Source of the DNA: Torulaspora globosa
Taxonomy: Eukaryota; Ascomycota; Saccharomycetes; Saccharomycetales; Saccharomycetaceae
Direction of reading: 5' to 3'
DNA: 64,000 bases
Assembly: GCF_014133895.1 (NCBI RefSeq)
Contig: NC_050730.1
Span: forward strand, 496,001 to 560,000
Part shown: piece by piece, positions 55,690-64,000 of the stretch
Position numbering within the stretch: position 1 is the stretch's first letter
Layout: the number at the start of each line of letters is the position of its first letter
Position numbers and translations under genes: made by a program
The notes under the pieces: model-generated
What the model was told of the DNA's origin: nothing
The model's input: the letters and a program-made list of their open reading frames with translations, nothing else
The model's database searches: none

Positions 55690-57495
55690 TCAGATCATAC
55701 CCTGAGCACGGTAAGCAGCCAGGGTTTCCTCAATTTTTGCGCTGACGACTGGGTCGCTTCTTATCCTCTTCTGAACTTTGGCAGCTTCTGCAAAAGTGGT
55801 AGCTTGCAGTTTCTCATCAACGGTCCTAGCAAGGTTAGCGGCCTCTTCAAATAGGTTGATGGCCTCATCGACTTCTTCCTGTTGCAATTTCAGTTGTGCT
55901 AGACCGACCTTAGCTTGTTCGTTTCTTGGGTCTCTTCTGCATGCTTCTTCCAAGAGGGCACTTGCCTCACGGAAGTTCTCCACACTTGGCTGTCTTGCTA
56001 GCAGTGTGGCCTTGCCGATCAGTGGTGCAACACCAACGTGAATACCGGTCAAAGCCTCTTCCAATCTCTTAGCAATGTCGTATTGTTTCAAAGCAGCTTC
56101 CAAGTCGCCCTTATCGCCAAGGATTTCTGCATAGAAGTTTGGAACTTCAGGAGCAGTTGGGAATTTTCTTTTAGCTTCGCTGAATAGTGTCTCACAATCA
56201 TCAAACTTGTTTTCACGGTACGCTAAGCAAGCTAGTTGGATGTAGGGGAAAATATTGTTCTCATCACATTCCTTTGCCTTGTCGAAATCCTTACCAGCTT
56301 TCTCGTATTGTGCTGTGATGTAGTACATTTGTCCCCTGTGGTAATATGCTGGGCCGTAAGATGGATCTAATTCGATAGCCTTATCAAAGTACTGGTAGTA
56401 CTCTTCAGCCTGGCCCTTGTCTGCCATTATCAGAGCCATGTAGATGTAAGAGTTCAACCTTGGATGAAGTTCGATTGCCTTCTGGATGTCATCGTGGGCG
56501 CCAAGTGGGTCGTTCTTCAAGAATCTGAAAATACCGCTGTGTTCTAGAGTAATAGCCGTCTTTTCCTTCAAAGCAGCATCGTCAGGAAATTCGTTCAACT
56601 TGTTGGTGAAAAATGAAGCTGCCTTTTTGAACGCCTCGTCAGCCAGTTTGTAACCCTCGGATGTACGCCTGTACAGGTCTTCCAAGCCCTTTTTCAATTC
56701 AATGTCTGCCTCATCCTTTTCATTGTAGCCCGCGAACGTTGTCTCTGGGGCGAAGATTCCGAAGAAGGATGCCAATGACGTATCGGATGGGAGCTGTTGA
56801 CTGACATCCTTACCCAATTTATCTTTCAAAACTAGCATAGCTTGTTTGTTCAGGTTTCTCTCCAACATGGGCTCGATAGATGAACCGTTAAAGTCGCCGT
56901 TCAAGGATAGGACTGATAGATCAAACATCGCGTCAGCGTAGTTCTCCAAACTTTCGTTTGCCGAAGCTCTACGTAGCAAAGCTTTTGAGTAATCTGGCTT
57001 CAACTCCAATGCTTTAGTACTGTTCTCCACCACTTTGTCCAATTGTCCCAACGAAACGTAACAAGCAGAAATGTTGGAATAGAAAACAGGATCCTTCTTC
57101 AAAACTAGCGCACAGTTGTAGTATTTCAACGCGTTGTCGTAATCCTTCTTCTTAAAGTATTCGTTCCCTTTATCCTTTAAGGCAGTGGCGTAGGTTTCCT
57201 TCAACTCTTGTGACAAGTCTTCCACATTATCAAGTTTTGGTTCGCCTTTCTCATCTACAGGATACACTGGTGCTGCTGTCGCAGATTCTCCGCTCTTCTT
57301 TTTGTTCTTGTTCTTCTTTTTCTTCTTAGAGCTCTCCAATGCTTCATCTTTCTTATTGTCTTCCTCCAAAGCTGCTCGCTGGGCTTGACGATAGTAATAA
57401 TAAGCCCCTACTGCTGCAGTACCGGCCGCCGCAGTGGCGATGATCGCCGTCTTGTTCCTCGATATGAAAGTGGACACGGAATTGTCGGATGCCAT
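55690..57495 (-). CDS. Mitochondrial import receptor Tom70/Tom71
   Basis: A 601-residue TPR receptor of the outer membrane that accepts carrier preproteins from Hsp70/Hsp90. Start taken at the ATG 57495 (MASDNSVSTFISRNKTAI). The N-terminal anchor is near residues 16-34 (AIIATAAAGTAAVGAYYYY), with a basic cytosolic linker. The N-terminal TPR clamp starts near KDKGNEYFKKKDYDNALKYY, and C-terminal TPRs form the substrate groove, ending ETLAAYRAQGMI. S. cerevisiae has two whole-genome duplicates (YNL121C TOM70, YHR117W TOM71). Here one gene sits beside neighbours of both, so neither symbol alone is right. Confidence 0.96.
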   Translation of the reverse strand: MASDNSVSTFISRNKTAIIATAAAGTAAVGAYYYYRQAQRAALEEDNKKDEALESSKKKKKNKNKKKSGESATAAPVYPVDEKGEPKLDNVEDLSQELKETYATALKDKGNEYFKKKDYDNALKYYNCALVLKKDPVFYSNISACYVSLGQLDKVVENSTKALELKPDYSKALLRRASANESLENYADAMFDLSVLSLNGDFNGSSIEPMLERNLNKQAMLVLKDKLGKDVSQQLPSDTSLASFFGIFAPETTFAGYNEKDEADIELKKGLEDLYRRTSEGYKLADEAFKKAASFFTNKLNEFPDDAALKEKTAITLEHSGIFRFLKNDPLGAHDDIQKAIELHPRLNSYIYMALIMADKGQAEEYYQYFDKAIELDPSYGPAYYHRGQMYYITAQYEKAGKDFDKAKECDENNIFPYIQLACLAYRENKFDDCETLFSEAKRKFPTAPEVPNFYAEILGDKGDLEAALKQYDIAKRLEEALTGIHVGVAPLIGKATLLARQPSVENFREASALLEEACRRDPRNEQAKVGLAQLKLQQEEVDEAINLFEEAANLARTVDEKLQATTFAEAAKVQKRIRSDPVVSAKIEETLAAYRAQGMI

Positions 57496-57746
57496 CGCTA
57501 GAAGTTTCTCAAAATCGCTTTCGAATAAACTCCAAATGAATCCCAAATGAATACCCACTAAATGCGACTAGTCCAATGATAGCAACGTCCCAAGAGTACT
57601 TCTTATCCCATTGAAATTGAGTCAGATCTTCTGTTTATTGTACCCTTTGCTGGTACTTTAGCAGCAAATTTTTCAGTCACCAAATACGATAACCTTCAAT
57701 ATCCGGGTAACCACAAAACACCAAAATTATATACAAGTTCTAGTAT

Positions 57747-58106
57747 TTACTCCCATTGGGACCTGTCCTTTCGTCTAGCTTGGAGCCACTGTTTCTTGCA
57801 TTCCCTGTATGCGTCGAAGTACTCCTTGCACATGTCTCGCTCATAGTTGTTTCGGTCCAGACAATTGAAACTCATCTGTGCTGATTCCTGGCATGGATCG
57901 TAGTACTGGCTAGGGCCCTTAATAGAGAACATCAGTCTATTCATCCCTGTTTCGGGGTTCTCTGGGTAGTACTTAAAAGATCCCGGATCCTCGCCCTTTG
58001 GGGCATAATCTATCTTGTCCCTATCGGTGACCGCTCCAGTCACATTCGGGGTCCTCCGCGCATTGTTGTCCTCGGAAGCTGTCTTTTCTGGCGTCGAATC
58101 CCCCAT
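57747..58106 (-). CDS. COX23: Twin CX9C protein Cox23
   Basis: A 119-residue intermembrane-space protein needed for cytochrome c oxidase assembly, probably imported through Mia40. The coiled-coil-helix-coiled-coil-helix domain has twin CX9C motifs in the C-terminal half: [11 protein letters not shown] and [11 protein letters not shown]. The start is the ATG at 58106 ([14 protein letters not shown]). S. cerevisiae Cox23 (YHR116W) has 151 residues with a longer N-terminus; the upstream frame here has no ATG. It is divergent from NCS2. Confidence 0.93.
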   Translation of the reverse strand: MGDSTPEKTASEDNNARRTPNVTGAVTDRDKIDYAPKGEDPGSFKYYPENPETGMNRLMFSIKGPSQYYDPCQESAQMSFNCLDRNNYERDMCKEYFDAYRECKKQWLQARRKDRSQWE

Positions 58107-58302
58107 AGTCAGATAATGAGCTTCCAGGTGATGTAGGCTATGAGATCTGAACACTTTGACAGTTGCTCATCGGTTACTCATATCAGTGTTTGAAAAGTGC
58201 ATTTTCGTGAGAAGCGATCTATAGTTTTAACTCTTGATGGATGAAGCTCATCGCCTGCTTAAAATGGCTAAATCAGTAGGTTAGCTAGTCGAAGACGCCG
58301 AG

Positions 58303-59706
58303 ATGGTGGTTCAGGATGTTTGCAAGAGGTGTCGCCAAGGCCAGGTTAGCGTGCTGAGCAGAAAAGAGCCTTTTTGCAATGACTGCTTCAGCAAATTTGT
58401 GTCTGCCAAGCAGAGAAAACAGATGATGTGTGAACCTTATTGTCAGGATGTATTCAAAGTACTCTATCAGGACAAAGTAAGGTCTGAGGCAGAATCGGTT
58501 GAGCAGAATGCACATTCCAAGGTACTTGTGCCGCTATCGTTCGGGTCCTCCTCTGTAGTGCTGCTTGATATTCTAAACGATACACTGACGGAGCAAAAAG
58601 AGACTCAGAGGGGCAAAACAGGCTTCCACATTGATGTTTTGGTGTGTGGAAGAGATCAAGACGATATTGTGAGATACAGGGAAATGGCTGATAGGCTGCT
58701 TAGCGAGAGATATGCATCCAACCGGGAAAAGATCAAATTTCATTTCTTGTCAGTGGAATCCTTTTACAAAGATTGTGGTGGGGAGCTCGACACTATTTTA
58801 GTTGACAGTGCTGATTTTTCTTCTAGATCGATTGTAGAGAACGGCGAATTGAATAGAGAATTTGGGGTTGAGGATCTGCTGAAGCAATGTCCTGATAGAT
58901 CTTCGCGGCAGGATCTGCTGACGATTCTTTCAAGCCGTCTTATCAAGAAATTTGCCTATCAAAATAAGCACAAGATAATACTGTGGGGCCATTCCATGAC
59001 GAAACTTGCCGATGAAACTATTTCGCTTGTGGTTAAAGGCAGGGGCTCTCAGATTGCATCAATGTTGAGCATTGACGAGTGTGATCCACTGTTTGATAAT
59101 TCATTCAAAAATCTCTACCCGTTGCAAGATGTTCTTCTTTCGGAGATTGACGCCTATTGCTACATCAAGCATTTGGATCCATTTATGATTGATTATATTC
59201 CTCAAGATACATTGTTGGTAGAGAAACAGCGCAACCCTGAACTAGTATCGGCGCCTAGGTCAGTCAAAAATTTGACACTCAATGAGATAGCGAGAAAGTA
59301 CTTTGATGATGTAGAAGCTGACTATTCAAATGTGATATCTACGGTGGTAAGAACGGCGCTGAAGCTGGGAGAGCCTGAAACTCCTAAACCCGAACGATGC
59401 TCGATTTGCCGTGCAAATGTGCATATGGATCCCTCCGAATACCTGCAGACAATTACGGTATCTGAAAATCACCCGATTGAGACCACCGAAGAGTCTGCAT
59501 TATATGACAAATGGAACGAGTCACAATTCAGTAATCAAAAGATAGAAAACACGACGTTGCGAGATTCGATACCGCAGAAGGCTGTTAGTACTTCCCTTTG
59601 CTATGGTTGCCTGATAAACGTGAATAGAATGAAGGGTAGGAAACTAACCTGGCCGCAGCACAGTAAAAGCGAGCTAGAAACAATATTGGATGCTTTCGAG
59701 CTCTAA
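58303..59706 (+). CDS. NCS2: Cytoplasmic tRNA 2-thiolation protein Ncs2 (CTU2)
   Basis: A 467-residue partner of Ncs6 in the Urm1-dependent thiolation of wobble uridines in tRNA-Lys, -Glu and -Gln; S. cerevisiae Ncs2 has 493. The N-terminal zinc-like cluster is CKRCRQGQVSVLSRKEPFCN followed by DCF. The PP-loop-like ATPase fold follows (VPLSFGSSSVVLLDIL near 72, degenerate relative to the SGGxDS of Ncs6, as expected). C-terminal paired cysteines are CSICRAN and LCYGCLIN. Confidence 0.95.
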   Translation: MVVQDVCKRCRQGQVSVLSRKEPFCNDCFSKFVSAKQRKQMMCEPYCQDVFKVLYQDKVRSEAESVEQNAHSKVLVPLSFGSSSVVLLDILNDTLTEQKETQRGKTGFHIDVLVCGRDQDDIVRYREMADRLLSERYASNREKIKFHFLSVESFYKDCGGELDTILVDSADFSSRSIVENGELNREFGVEDLLKQCPDRSSRQDLLTILSSRLIKKFAYQNKHKIILWGHSMTKLADETISLVVKGRGSQIASMLSIDECDPLFDNSFKNLYPLQDVLLSEIDAYCYIKHLDPFMIDYIPQDTLLVEKQRNPELVSAPRSVKNLTLNEIARKYFDDVEADYSNVISTVVRTALKLGEPETPKPERCSICRANVHMDPSEYLQTITVSENHPIETTEESALYDKWNESQFSNQKIENTTLRDSIPQKAVSTSLCYGCLINVNRMKGRKLTWPQHSKSELETILDAFEL

Positions 59707-59834
59707 TGGGTCCCGGCATGCGGATGAAGACTTGGGATTATGGCAGATGCATCACTATTTTGAGTACGGTACATAATACAATTTGAGTTTGCATAAACGT
59801 CCAGTCATCGCAGGGCAAGTAAAAATTACAAATT

Positions 59835-62051
59835 TCATCTCTGTCTATGCAGAATGTTTAACAATTCATTCGAGGATTGTTTTCCGTATGCGTAGTCTGA
59901 ACCGTGAGGTATGCTTTGAGCAGGTTCTTGTGAAGATGCGTTGCCAACATATTCTGAATTTTGAACACCTTTTGGACGCTTTAGTAGTTCTAGTAAGTCG
60001 GCAGACGCTGATTGAGCACTACCGATAGGTTCTGTTCCGTTGACCACATTTTTTACCTCCAAACCTCCTGAAAGATGGCCCGATGCCGGATTTGTTACCA
60101 TATCATAATTATATGCAGACGCATTCGAGGAGTCTTCCGCTTTCTTGTGGCTCTGAATCATAGCCATGATTTCCTCCTCGGGAGACTGTTTTTTCTCATT
60201 CGGTGCTGAGACAGATGGAGGCTTTTTCAGTAACTGCAGCAGAGAGTTAGGTGATCGATTTGACTCTTGGCTAGAACTGGGAGACGCTGGTTTAGCTTCC
60301 TTCATTGGCTTAGTACCAGGTAGAATGTCCTCCAAGTTCTCCCCACGTCTCAGCAACTTGAACTTAGGTTTTGGTTTAGGTTTTTCTGCCGACTGTACAA
60401 CACCATCTATCGATTTAGCGCTTTCACTCCTTTCATCAATATGCGGAACTTCCTCTGCCTTGAAGATATTTTCCTTTAAAACGTCGTGGTTTTCGAAGCC
60501 AACAGCGGGTTCCTCTGGGCTTTGTACTTTTTCAATCGCCTCTTCTTCTTCTTCTTCCAATTCGTTCTCCGCCTCAACTTCTTCCTGAGAATCACTTTCG
60601 AATTCTTCGTAACCATCATCTGCTGACTCATCCTGCAGAGTAGCTTCCTCTTCCGGCACTTGCGGTGGAGGCTGTTGCATTCTGTACTCGCTATGCGGCT
60701 CTGACTGCGATTGTTTTACAGTGGGATTCTTGAGAATGTTCATCAGCGACTGGGAATCAGAGATATTGGCTCCTTCGCCAGCTTTATCAGCGGGCCCGCT
60801 AGAGCCCTGTGTCCGCAAGGATCGAGGCTGGGTATCGTTTTTCCTGGCATTGAGCAAGTCAAGTAATTGTCTCGAATTCGAAGACGTTTGCGGTTGTTGC
60901 TGTGCTAAAACGGGTTTTGCCAAGGAAGAGGGTTCTGGGGTGGAGACGTTAGCCGCCGGCTGGTTCATCTGTGCAAAACCATTATGATGGTTCGGAACTG
61001 GCGCCACGGCGGGCGCGGCCATCATCATTGGGTTCATGAACGGCAACGAACCGTTAACATAGGGGAAAGGCGCAAATGGATGCATTCCGGGGAACTGATG
61101 TGGCGATGAACCAATAGGTATGGTCTGCGAGCCAATCTGTGACACTGTATTAGCTGCAGCCTCGTTTTGCAAAGTTTGCAGCGGCTCTATCTTCTCGTCC
61201 TTCGACTGCACGGCCGTGTGCAACATATTGAGCAAATCCCTGCCAGGGTCTGTCTGCTCCTCTCTCGTGATGCCAAGCAGTAGTTTCAATTGCTCCTCCG
61301 CATACTGTTTCAGTTGATCATCATTCTTGACATGCTTCTGGCGCCTCAACCACATTGACAGTGGCCTCATCATCGAATTCACAAGATAGTATTTCACGTT
61401 TGACTTATGCATAGTCTTTGACATCTTCTTGAAATCGCGCCACTCGATCTTTTCAATCTCATTCCTCACCTGCGGCTTGAAATCGAAATCCTCAGGAACA
61501 CCTTTCACGATGAAGATCTTATAGTTCTTGCCCTGGATATTCCGTTCGATGAACTGATCCTCGTCGAGATACTCCGTCAGATCAAACCCTATTTCCTCTC
61601 TGACCTCACGTATGCAGCACGCAACATCGTCCTCATCCTTCGAGATCTTTCCCCGCGGGAACGACCACGAGTCCGACTCCGTCCCCTGCACAAGCAAAAT
61701 CTTGGACAACTTCTCATTGAAAATCGCAGCTCCCCGTACCGGGATGCTCTTCTTGTATTTCGAAAACTTCTGAAGCGCTTCGTCCGCCTTAATATCCCAT
61801 TTCCACACAAGCGGACAAAGCCTAATGATGTGTTGCGCAAACGACTTGATCTTGAGCGACGGCAAGCTCGGATTCAACAGTTTGATAAAATCCGTATAAA
61901 ACCACGAAGCTTCCTCGAAGTGGAAAAGCTCTCTCTCAACACTCGACAGATCCTCTGGCGGACAATTGATAATGAAACGAACCAATAAGTCTTCCAACGC
62001 CCGGTCAACGGAGGAAACATTCTCCAAAGCGGGTCGCAGAGGCAAAGACAT
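59835..62051 (-). CDS. DCP2: mRNA decapping enzyme Dcp2
   Basis: A 738-residue catalytic subunit of the decapping enzyme; S. cerevisiae Dcp2 has 970. Start is the ATG 62051 (MSLPLRPALENVSSVDRALE), identical in style to S. cerevisiae. The N-terminal Dcp1-binding domain covers about 1-95. The Nudix domain follows with its box at residues 134-155: Gly134, Glu140, Arg148-Glu149-Val150, Glu152-Glu153, Gly155. The long C-terminus is disordered and carries repeated helical leucine-rich motifs (for example LLDLLNAR, LMNILKNP, LLQLLKKP, LLELLKRP, ELLNILHRQR), which bind Edc3 and Pat1. The tail is about 230 residues shorter than in S. cerevisiae. Confidence 0.97.
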   Translation of the reverse strand: MSLPLRPALENVSSVDRALEDLLVRFIINCPPEDLSSVERELFHFEEASWFYTDFIKLLNPSLPSLKIKSFAQHIIRLCPLVWKWDIKADEALQKFSKYKKSIPVRGAAIFNEKLSKILLVQGTESDSWSFPRGKISKDEDDVACCIREVREEIGFDLTEYLDEDQFIERNIQGKNYKIFIVKGVPEDFDFKPQVRNEIEKIEWRDFKKMSKTMHKSNVKYYLVNSMMRPLSMWLRRQKHVKNDDQLKQYAEEQLKLLLGITREEQTDPGRDLLNMLHTAVQSKDEKIEPLQTLQNEAAANTVSQIGSQTIPIGSSPHQFPGMHPFAPFPYVNGSLPFMNPMMMAAPAVAPVPNHHNGFAQMNQPAANVSTPEPSSLAKPVLAQQQPQTSSNSRQLLDLLNARKNDTQPRSLRTQGSSGPADKAGEGANISDSQSLMNILKNPTVKQSQSEPHSEYRMQQPPPQVPEEEATLQDESADDGYEEFESDSQEEVEAENELEEEEEEAIEKVQSPEEPAVGFENHDVLKENIFKAEEVPHIDERSESAKSIDGVVQSAEKPKPKPKFKLLRRGENLEDILPGTKPMKEAKPASPSSSQESNRSPNSLLQLLKKPPSVSAPNEKKQSPEEEIMAMIQSHKKAEDSSNASAYNYDMVTNPASGHLSGGLEVKNVVNGTEPIGSAQSASADLLELLKRPKGVQNSEYVGNASSQEPAQSIPHGSDYAYGKQSSNELLNILHRQR

Positions 62052-62284
62052 CTTGTAACTGACGGCACTACCTGATATCTCCCAATTCACGCCAACTCTA
62101 CGCTAACTCTACACCTTCAGTCCAATAAACTGCCACTACTGGTTAAACCTACTATAATACCCTCCAGCTATGAACGACGAAAAGGACCATTGTCATTCCG
62201 CACGACACATTAAAGCTCACGACCTACAAGAAAACAACCTGCTTCTTCCCCTGTCAACAACCAAGAAGCGCAGCCAACAACGAG

Positions 62285-63157
62285 ATGACGCCTCTCAGAG
62301 TCGGCTACGTGCCGGAACACTTCTCCACGCCGCTTCAGTTTGCCCAGAAGCACGGGTTTTTCTCCCGCCAGGGCCTCCAGATAACGTTGATCCCATACCC
62401 CAGCGGCACCGGCCACATGATAAGCTCTTTGAACTCGCAGGAGCTCGACGTTGCCATCGGGCTCACCGAGGCGTTTGTCCGCGGTCTGCTAGCGGATCCC
62501 GCCCAGCCGCCAAGCTACGAAATTGTCTCCACGTACGTGTCGTCGCCGCTCAATTGGGCCGTGTCGACGGGCGTCAACAGAGACGACGTGACCGAACTGA
62601 GCCAGCTGGAGGGCGCCAAGATAGGCGTGTCGCGCATCGGAAGCGGCTCGTACGTGATGTCCTACGTGTTGGCCCAGCAGCAGCGCTTCGAGCGTGACCC
62701 GCCCTTTGCCGACTGGCCCGTTTGTGACACGTTCGAGGGTCTCCGCAGGGCGGTCAACAGCGGCCAATGCGACGCGTTCATGTGGGAATACTTCACCACG
62801 CGCGCCCACTACGAGGGACCTCACAGGGATCTCAAGATGATCGGAAACATCCTGACACCCTGGGCCTCGTGGGTCGTGGTCAAGAACACAAAGATCGGCC
62901 GGGAGACCATGGACCGTTTCCAAGCCGCAGTGCGCGACGGGATCGAGTACTTCGAGAACCACACCGAAGAGGCGATCCAGTACATCAGCCAGCAGTTACC
63001 CTACAGCGAACAGGACGCACGTGACTGGCTTGAAACGGTGGAGTTTGAAGTTGGTGATTCACGTGACCCAATGGAAAAAGCAGAGCGGGTGCTTCGGGTG
63101 TGCGGAGTTTTGCCCGGTCGAACGGAGAACGCCGAGGCGACCCCGGGTTCGCAGTAA
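62285..63157 (+). CDS. Periplasmic-binding-protein-fold protein, CA3427-like fungal family
   Basis: A 290-residue protein resembling the solute-binding (NMT1/ABC substrate-binding) fold. No signal peptide is seen, so it is probably cytosolic. The N-terminus TPLRVGYVPEHFSTPLQFAQ, the GTGHMISSLNSQELDVAIGL block (short-chain ligand lobe) and SRIGSGSYVMSYVLA are characteristic. The same blocks, as I recall, occur in Candida albicans CA3427, whose structure defined a fungal family with the binding-protein fold and an unknown ligand. MWEYFTTR and LTPWASWVVVKN are also family-like. S. cerevisiae has no counterpart to my knowledge. The coding sequence is markedly G+C-rich compared with DCP2. It lies between DCP2 and MLS1, neighbours in S. 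cerevisiae. Ligand and pathway are unknown. Confidence 0.85.
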   Translation: MTPLRVGYVPEHFSTPLQFAQKHGFFSRQGLQITLIPYPSGTGHMISSLNSQELDVAIGLTEAFVRGLLADPAQPPSYEIVSTYVSSPLNWAVSTGVNRDDVTELSQLEGAKIGVSRIGSGSYVMSYVLAQQQRFERDPPFADWPVCDTFEGLRRAVNSGQCDAFMWEYFTTRAHYEGPHRDLKMIGNILTPWASWVVVKNTKIGRETMDRFQAAVRDGIEYFENHTEEAIQYISQQLPYSEQDARDWLETVEFEVGDSRDPMEKAERVLRVCGVLPGRTENAEATPGSQ

Positions 63158-63244
63158 GAGCCTGGATGACTAGAACGATAACAGAACAAGGGCCAATGGT
63201 GTGCTATGCAGATATATGGCGCATTGGGTGTCGATCGGCAAAGG

Positions 63245-63252
63245 TATATAAG
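63245..63252 (+). promoter_or_regulatory. TATA box of MLS1
   Basis: TATATAAG lies 86 bases upstream of the MLS1 ATG, as expected for a strongly glucose-regulated gene. I could not identify a convincing carbon-source response element between 63158 and 63330. Confidence 0.55.
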
Positions 63253-63330
63253 GCGTGGTCATTGGCAACTGTCTTGGTCGGGTCGGTGTGGGAGTTTTTC
63301 GGATCAGAGAGCAGAGAATAATCAGCAAAG

Positions 63331-64000
63331 ATGGTGAAGGTGAGTTTGGATAACGTGAAACTTTTGGTGGATATCGATAGAGAGCCGCAGTTCAGTCCTT
63401 CCACGACAACGGTGGCGGATATTTTGACCAAGGATGCGTTGGAGTTTGTGGTGCTGTTGCACCGGACGTTCAACGGGAGACGTAAGCAACTGTTGGAGAA
63501 CAGGCAGGTGGTGCAGAAGAAGCTGGATTCCGGGTCGTACAAGCTGGATTTTTTGCCCGAGACGGCTGGGATCAGGGAGGATCCGACTTGGCAGGGCAAC
63601 GTGTTGGCACCCGGATTGATCGACCGTTCGACGGAGATCACGGGTCCGCCATTGCGTAACATGCTGATCAACGCGCTGAACGCGGACGTGAACACGTACA
63701 TGACCGACTTCGAGGACTCTGCGTCGCCTACGTGGAACAACATGATCTACGGGCAGGTGAACCTGTACGACGCGGTGCGCGACAAGATCGATTTCAACAC
63801 GCCTCGCAAGCAGTACAAGCTGAGGGCGCCGATCGGTCAGTTGCCCACTCTGATTGTGAGACCGCGCGGATGGCACATGGTCGAGAAGCACCTGTATGTG
63901 GACGACGAGCCGATCAGTGCGTCGATCTTCGATTTCGGGCTGTATTTCTACCACAACGCGCGCCAGCTGATCAAGATCGGCAAGGGCCCGTACTTCTACC
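63331..64000 (+). CDS. MLS1: Malate synthase, 3' truncated by window
   Basis: The first 223 codons of malate synthase, which condenses glyoxylate and acetyl-CoA to malate in the glyoxylate cycle. The ATG at 63331 gives [16 protein letters not shown]. The frame runs open to the window edge. Conserved blocks include [29 protein letters not shown], and the N-terminal family signature [19 protein letters not shown]. The later active-site Asp and any peroxisomal tripeptide are outside the window. Codon use is strongly biased to G/C-ending codons, fitting high inducible expression. S. cerevisiae has MLS1 (YNL117W) and DAL7; position next to DCP2 supports MLS1. Confidence 0.96.
   Translation, partial: MVKVSLDNVKLLVDIDREPQFSPSTTTVADILTKDALEFVVLLHRTFNGRRKQLLENRQVVQKKLDSGSYKLDFLPETAGIREDPTWQGNVLAPGLIDRSTEITGPPLRNMLINALNADVNTYMTDFEDSASPTWNNMIYGQVNLYDAVRDKIDFNTPRKQYKLRAPIGQLPTLIVRPRGWHMVEKHLYVDDEPISASIFDFGLYFYHNARQLIKIGKGPYFY

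Noticed and set aside
62170..62697. 175-codon frame overlapping the start of the binding-protein gene
   Set aside because: Arg/Pro/Ala-rich translation typical of an alternate frame in G+C-rich DNA; the overlapping frame encodes a recognisable conserved protein.

Overview
This is a 64 kb chromosomal segment from a budding yeast of the family Saccharomycetaceae. Genes are dense and mostly intronless. The few introns use GTATGT/GTACGT-type donors and a TACTAAC-type branch point. Nearly every protein has an obvious Saccharomyces cerevisiae counterpart. Conserved leucines are encoded by CTG (for example Leu5 of DCP2), so this is not a CTG-Ser yeast. I cannot name the species.

The gene order tells the most about the organism. 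Genes found in S. cerevisiae on chromosome XIV left (YNL117 to YNL152) interleave here with genes found on chromosome VIII right (YHR116 to YHR129). One gene stands where S. cerevisiae has the duplicate pairs CPT1/EPT1 and TOM70/TOM71. That is the expected picture for a lineage that split off before the whole-genome duplication (Lachancea, Torulaspora, Zygosaccharomyces, Kluyveromyces and relatives). S. cerevisiae names come from protein similarity and synteny recalled from memory; no database search was run.

Layout. 1-7.3 kb: ARP1 (5' truncated by the window), FUR1, LSM7 (intron), ALF1, PGA2, RPC31, an unrecognised gene with a probable C2-like domain, and the cytokinesis gene INN1. 7.4-19.6 kb: THO2, YSF3 (intron), YRA2, SRV2, NAM9, EAF7, FPR1 and a YNL134C-type oxidoreductase. 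19.8-22.1 kb: a small accessory patch with an unknown secreted glycoprotein and a CWP2-type wall protein, then FYV6 and an intron-containing tRNA-Phe(GAA). 22.1-33.7 kb: NDT80, KRE33, TOM22, a single CPT1/EPT1 gene (intron), CIA2, NRK1 (intron), TEP1, LSM12. 33.8-46.6 kb: FAR11, SPC98, ESBP6, NAF1, MSH1. 46.8-64 kb: SET1, ORC6, NMA111, bL35m, TOM70/71, COX23, NCS2, DCP2, a periplasmic-binding-protein-fold gene absent from S. cerevisiae, and the first 223 codons of malate synthase (MLS1), cut by the window end.

The genes do not form one pathway; this is an ordinary euchromatic core region. Small functional groupings exist: RNA processing and decay (LSM7, THO2, YSF3, YRA2, FYV6, LSM12, NAF1, KRE33, DCP2), mitochondrial biogenesis (NAM9, TOM22, bL35m, TOM70, COX23, MSH1) and cell wall or cytokinesis (INN1, the C2-like gene, CWP2, the secreted glycoprotein). 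The points most worth a second look are the C2-like neighbour of INN1, the Kex2-site secreted glycoprotein, the binding-protein-fold gene, the NRK1 intron that splits the P-loop, the ATG-only first exons with AAG acceptors, and the URS1/MSE-like sites upstream of NDT80. No CRISPR array, transposon, LTR, centromere or plasmid-like element was found.
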